DNA from: Vitellaria paradoxa
Lineage: Eukaryota > Streptophyta > Magnoliopsida > Ericales > Sapotaceae
Reading direction: 5' to 3'
Length of the DNA stretch: 64,000 bases
Assembly (NCBI GenBank): GCA_019916065.1
Contig: CM034233.1
Coordinates: 11,489,573-11,553,572, forward strand
In this document: positions 58,101-64,000 of the stretch, piece by piece
Position numbering within the stretch: position 1 is the stretch's first letter
Layout of the letters: each line of letters opens with the position of its first letter
The notes under the pieces: model-generated
Databases searched by the model: none
Seen by the model: only the letters and a program-made list of their open reading frames with translations
Told to the model about the DNA's origin: nothing
Made by a program: the position numbers and the translations under genes

Positions 58101-61100
58101 CGCCATTGGCCATTCTATTGAAGTATTTTTCTAAGCTTGATTTTTTTCTTTTCTTTTTTTTTTTTTTTGAAGAATATTTGCTCAGTTTAATTATAATTTT
58201 AGTTTTAGTTTTTTTTTTTTTAAATTATGGCTCCGTTTGGAACTCTCCAAAATAAAATAAAATCTTACAAATCTCTATAATACGAATTACAAGATAATAA
58301 AATTTAAATTTTTCACTCACTGCACGAATTACAAAATATTTACTTTTATAATTTTATACAATTTTATATAATTTCAAACACCTCGTGTTTTTTTTTTATT
58401 TTAATTAATACAAAAACCTAAAATTTGACCGTTGAAGACATAGTTTTGGTGGTCTTGAAAAGCATGAATTTTGATTGAAAAACTTGAATCCCATCGGGTA
58501 ATAAATGAAAGCCATGTGTCACTACATGAGGAAAATGCAAGTGCCAATCGGTCAGCTGTCACTCTTTCAATCTTTCCATACCATTTTACCCTCTTACCCC
58601 TGCCTTTTTTTAAACTGATTTACAAGAACCTATCTTTGGACCCGCGCGGGTTAGCGCAGTGGAGCAGGGGTCGGCTTGGAGAGTGAGCATGCTTCTCACG
58701 TCTCGGGTTTGAATCTCTTTCTAGGTGCTCGGTCTTATCGGTGGGCGTGTCTTGCGGGATGGTGCGCTCGCCCGAAAGTTTTACTCGCGACGATTCACCG
58801 ACGAAAAGTTTCTTTCGTATCAAAAAAAAATCTATCTTTGGCTGAAAAAAAATACAAAAAAAATTTTAATTTCTACCAATGTTTGTAATTCCTTTCAATA
58901 AAAGTGGGTTGGGAATAAAAAAAATTAGTAAAAATTGATAAAAGTTATAGTTTCTTAACTTGTATAATAAAATAAAAAATCTCTAATTTTTAAAAAAAAT
59001 TTATTTTTTAATGAAATTCAGATCTCTAAATAAAATTAAAACTTTATTACTTGACATTCTTATATCAATCTCTCTTTTTTTTTTTTTAAATTAGTCATCC
59101 AAACACTTCAAAAGAAAGTGAAATTTCTCTTCGGAACTTGCTCACATTTATTTCTCGACATTTATATAATTTAAGGTGTAATCTTTGTAATGCAAGTGCA
59201 ATAATCACACATTTATTGTTCTTACCGATATCCTAAGCTAAAACGAGAAATATGCTTACAAAAGTTTGATACAAAAATTCAAAAACACCCCTAACCAACT
59301 GACAAATTTAAATTATTAATTTAAATTTACAATATTAATATATAATAATAAATTGATTATTCATTCAATTCAATGAATTCGAGTTTAGCCTATCAATTCT
59401 TATATTTTTTAAGATGTGTTTGGATCTCTCCAAACTCTTACAAACCTCTATAAATCTTTACAAAATTTAAATTTTCTATTTATAGTACGAAATTATAAGA
59501 CTACAATATCTTCAAACATATTTACACAACTTCAACACATATAATTTGTGGATTTTGGAAACAAAATATGGAATCAATATATCTTAGATTAGAATCGAGC
59601 ATACACTATGTGTGTGACTTTTATTAAATTTTATTTTAATTAAAATAAAATTATAGAAAAAAATTAACAAAATGATTCAAATGGTAAATAATAAGAAGTT
59701 AAGAATATTTAAATATATGATAACTAATTAAAAATAGTTTAAAGAAAATAAAAAATTACAAAAGCAGTAGATAGTTAACGGGTATTTAAATGAGACAAAA
59801 ATATAAATGAGTGAAATTACTTAATTGTGTGATAGTTATTAAAATATATTTTTCAATATTATTGAAGTTTTAGGTAATTATAGAAATTTTATGTTTTATT
59901 TGGAACATGTATTTTTAGAAAGAAGTGAAAAATAAAATAAAAATAAAAGTAATAATTTGTGTAATTTTGTATACTTAAACCATGTCAACGCTAAATTTTG
60001 CTAATAAATATATATTTATTTTAATTTTATTTTTCTAACTCTATAAAAAATAAAATGAATTTGAAATTTTTATTTCATTTTATATTCCTACCATTTCCTT
60101 CAACTTTCTTTTCCTCCACAAATTAATGTTCCAAATATAGTCCAAGTAAAGGCAAATCCAAAATTTTCACTAAAGGGTCACCAAATATTTAGGAAGAGGA
60201 CAACAAATTAAGTAAGAGTACTAAGAGTAAGAGATAAGCGATATGGTTTTTAGGGAGAGAAAATTATGCACAAAAGTATTTATGAGAGAATGCACTTTAT
60301 TTTACAAAAAATATTTGAGTTTGATTCTTATAAACTTTTTTTTTACGTTAAAAAAATTTGCATCAATCTTAATTTTTTAATAAGGCCAAAATACTCAATT
60401 TTTAAATTAATTTAATTTTTAATAAAATTAAAATATCAAAAATATTTTAGTAATTTCATGTCCAAAATTAAGAGAGATCACTTGTCCCTTGCCTCTATTT
60501 CATTTCGCCCCCTGAGTCTAAGGTGCTGTAAGAAGAAAAAAAATAAAATTTTATAAATTTTAAAGTCCCATTATTACTCTAGTGTTTGCTTTATATATCT
60601 AGTAGGCGTCAGTGCACATGCAATACGTGTAATTTTTTTTTGTTTTAATAATCAATAAAAATATTTTAGTTTTACAAATTATGAATATTTATTCAATTTT
60701 TCTATTAATTTTTATTTTTATATATATTCTAGATACTGGTGCACACTTGATACATGCAAATTTTTGTTTTAAAACTATGTGCGTATTATTAATTAATTTG
60801 TTAATTATAAATAAATTAACAAAAGTGATTCAAGTAATGAATAATAAATAGTTAAAATTATTTAAGTAAATAATACATAATTAAGGAGCATTTAAAAAAT
60901 AAAAAAATTACAAAATAGTAGGTAATTAAAGGCATTTAAGGAAGATAAAAAAATAAATAGATAAAATTATTCAATTATATGGAAGTTATAAAAAATTATT
61001 TTTTAATTCCATTAAAGTATAGGTAGTTATAGGAAGTTAAAGGATATTATGGGAAGAGGAAAAAATAAAAAAAAAAAGGGTTTCACTAAAAATAAGAACC

Positions 61101-64000
61101 ACAAAAAAATGAGTTTCACCAAACCCATGGATTTGCCCTATAATAGTGTAGATACTATTATATAGATGAAACACAATGAGCATTTGGTAAACTCTCAAAT
61201 TTAATAAAATCTTAAATTTGTTTAAATTTTTTTTCCATTAATACCTCTTAATCTCCCACAACTATTAATACTTCATGGAAATAAATTTTTTTTAGTAACT
61301 ACCACTTTATTAAGTAAATTTAATTTTACATAATTTGTTATTTTTTAAATGTTCTTTTTAACGACCTATTATATTTACATTTTTTATCTTTTTAAATACC
61401 ATTCAACTACAAATTAATTACTTAAATTCTATTTAAAACTAATTATTTAATATTTTACAAGTGTTTTAATAATTTTTTATTTTAAATTTATTTAGTAGTT
61501 TTTATAAAATTAAAAAAAAATAAATATTTACTTAAAAAAAATCACATACATAGTATGTGTACCTACATCTATTAATAGTATAGATAAAGTAACTTTAAGC
61601 AACATAACTCAAAATAAAATTATTTTAATTGCAGTATCCACTGACCTTAGGATTTTGACAAGGATATAATAATTTAGTTATTTTTTTATATCGTATTTTT
61701 ATTTAAAATTTATTTTATTTATATTTACAGTATATTTTAATCATGTTTATTGTATTTTAAAAAAACTTCAAAAATTAAAGAATAGCTTACAAAATAAATA
61801 ATTTTTTTGACTGAGCCTATTTACATTCTATTTTACTTTTTCATTAATTAAAATTACACAACTACACATATTTATTTTCACATATATTTTACATACTTAT
61901 AATGTCATAAAAGCTCTTATATAAAAACTTAATCCAAAACATAATTAGAACTAAAGAATAACTTGTATTTACGACACTCATCAACTAAAATTAAATTTGT
62001 ACATATTCGAAATTGAAATATGTTAGCACATTTTTCCTTTTCAAAAATTCAAAATTTATTCCATTTTCACTATATTACCGAAAAGTAAAAATTTTGTCTT
62101 TGTTAATGTAACTCTTCAAATATTATCATTAAGTTCAATTTAATGCCTAAAGACTAGGCGAGAATTTAGGAGAAAGTTTGGTTTATAAAAGATTCCAACT
62201 ATTTGTTGAAGAATAAAACTCAATCTCAACATTTGAATTTTAGTTTATGAGAGGTACATTTTTTAAATATGTTGTACTTTATTATATAAATATTATAGAT
62301 ACATTTATTTTATAATAAAATTAATTTTTCCAAAAATATATATAGAAAGAAACTTACTAATTTTTCTCAAATATTTTGACAAGTGATTAGTAGACAATTA
62401 TAATTTTTTTTTTAATTCACCTATGCAAATCAATTGCCTTCCAATGATAAAAATTTATAATTTTTTTAATTAAAAAAAATATTTTTATTATAAAAAAATC
62501 AATTTTAATTTTCAAAATAAAGATATTTATGGTTTGTTTGATATATTTTTATATATACTTGAAAGTTAAAGTTTTTTATTCATAGATTTCCCTAATTAGA
62601 TATTTTGTTTGGCAGTTTTATTTTTTTCTTGTACATGAAGAATGGTGAGGTAAAAAAATGATTCTATTTTAGATTTAGGATTGGTGAGAAAAGTTAATAA
62701 GGGTAAGGGATAATTAAAAATTTAAATAAACGATTTGTCTTATTTTCGTATGTGTAGGTTTTATGTAAGAAAAAATAAATATTTTGAAAGACGAAAATAG
62801 ATTTTATTTTCATTTTATAGCTTAATAAAGTAAGAAAATAATCTATTTTATTTCAATTTATTAACCAACTTTTGTTATTTTCTTTATCCTCTTGATATTT
62901 ATTTATTTATTTATAAATCTTTCATAATTTATTTATTTCAACATTATTGCACTTATCTTTTATTTCATTACATTATTTTTAAAATATATTACTAGATTAT
63001 GAAAATTAAAAAAATCGTATAGACTCTTATTGAATGACTGTACAATGATGTTAAAATTCAAAATAACAAATATATGTAAACAAATGGAATGAAAAAGATT
63101 AATTTTTTTTTTGATTAAATTATGAAATAAAATAAAATGGAAGTTATTGTTATTTGACTGCTAAAAGTATAAAATTTATTTTGCTCTTTAAAAATACTTT
63201 TCTATTATTTTGTAGATCTAGGGGTGTTTGTTTAAATTTGTGTGCTTTTTTTTTTTTTAAATTAGGACAGTTGTATCATTTCAATGTATATATAAGAATG
63301 AATAGTTAAGAAAAAAAAAAAAAAAGAAGGATTTTGTAAATTTGCTTAATGAAAAAGATAAAATAGAGTATAAAAGATTATTGGTAGAGTGCAAATAGCC
63401 TGACTCCTTTTTTTTTTTTTTAATCTATAAGTGATTTCTTTCATTTTGAAATTATTGGAAGTGATTAATTCCATGAGTTAAATATTAACTGCATAGTAGA
63501 GGGCCGCATAAGTCGTTTCGATTTGGATTCATACTTAAAATTTAAACTCGAAATCCAATTGATTTTATATTGGAATTGAACTAAACTGAACCGAAAATAT
63601 CAAGTTGGTTTAATTCGGTTTTTAGTTTAGGCCCGTTCACGTTGGGTTGTGTCCATTTTTAGTTTAAGTCAAGTTGGGTCCAAATTTTAGGATTATATAA
63701 ATATTTATATATATTAAAATATTATTTGGCTTATGATATTATAAATTTTATATTATATTTTTTTGAGTTAATTCGGATTGAGTTATTTTTTATTTGGTTT
63801 CGAGTTGATTCGGTTTGAATGCCTATTAATTAAAGAACAGAATGAAAATATTAATTTATTAATTTTTTAATTTAGAATCGAACAAAAAATAGTAAAGATT
63901 CTAATAATTCGAATCAAAGTGATTGAATTGATTTGGTTTTAGAGTTCGTGTTTTTTTTTTTGGCACTCCTAACCTTGAGCATAAAAAAGAAGAAGACGAG
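55163..64000. repeat. Right copy of the large near-identical duplication
   Basis: Collinear with 1-8836 to the last base of the window, with an offset of 55162-55169. It carries the same SINE, MITEs and decayed repeats. Differences are scattered substitutions and homopolymer or small indels, well under 1% by eye. The window ends inside what would be the promoter of a second CYCD2-like copy. Confidence 0.95.
58640..58831 (+). mobile_element. tRNA-derived SINE (Au-like), right copy
   Basis: Counterpart of 3471-3663 with the same 10-bp target duplication CTATCTTTGG at 58630-58639 and 58832-58841. It has one base fewer in the A tail and a C-to-T change near its 3' end. It shares the insertion site, so it arose before the two copies separated. 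Confidence 0.85.

Overview
The window is nuclear DNA from a flowering plant, most likely a woody eudicot. The evidence is spliced genes with GT-AG introns, strongly AT-rich intergenic DNA, many small MITE-like elements, several tRNA-derived SINEs, and proteins of plant-specific type (a D-type cyclin, a SAC51-type bHLH protein and its conserved upstream peptide, and an ASG2/WDTC1-like WD40 protein). I cannot name the species. All functional names rest on motifs recognised by eye; no database search was possible.

Layout. 1-8836 is AT-rich intergenic DNA with small transposons, among them a SINE at 3471-3663, ending just upstream of the first gene. 9005-11870 holds a complete six-exon D-type cyclin gene (CYCD2-like, + strand, 364 aa), with a TATA box, an LxCxE retinoblastoma-binding motif and a MITE in intron 4. 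11900-39590 is about 28 kb without a recognisable protein gene. It contains an 82-bp minisatellite, SINEs (including two in opposite orientation at 28.2-28.9 kb with perfect target-site duplications), many 120-550 bp foldback elements ending in variants of GTTTGG, and an unexplained GC-rich island at 21.2-21.9 kb. 39596-42641 is a SAC51-like bHLH gene. Its spliced leader carries the conserved 53-residue uORF that in Arabidopsis makes SAC51 translation respond to thermospermine. Its main reading frame is interrupted by three apparent one-base indels, all at short homopolymers. 46333-53712 is the 5' part of an ASG2/WDTC1-like WD40 gene whose 4.4-kb first intron contains a TS-like SINE and an antisense LINE reverse-transcriptase remnant.

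The WD40 gene is cut by a run of exactly 100 N (53837-53936). After the gap come 1.2 kb of other sequence, and then 55163-64000 repeats 1-8836 almost base for base, with scattered SNPs and small indels. This is either a recent tandem duplication of about 55 kb or, more likely given the gap and the allele-like divergence, two haplotypes scaffolded one after the other. A second CYCD2-like copy is expected just past the window end.

The three genes share one strand but are not known to act in one pathway: cell-cycle entry (cyclin D), thermospermine-controlled vascular development (SAC51 type), and CUL4-DDB1 ubiquitin-ligase substrate reception (ASG2 type). I saw no gene cluster or novel multi-gene system. 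The most informative items are the intact uORF above a broken main ORF, and the large duplication.
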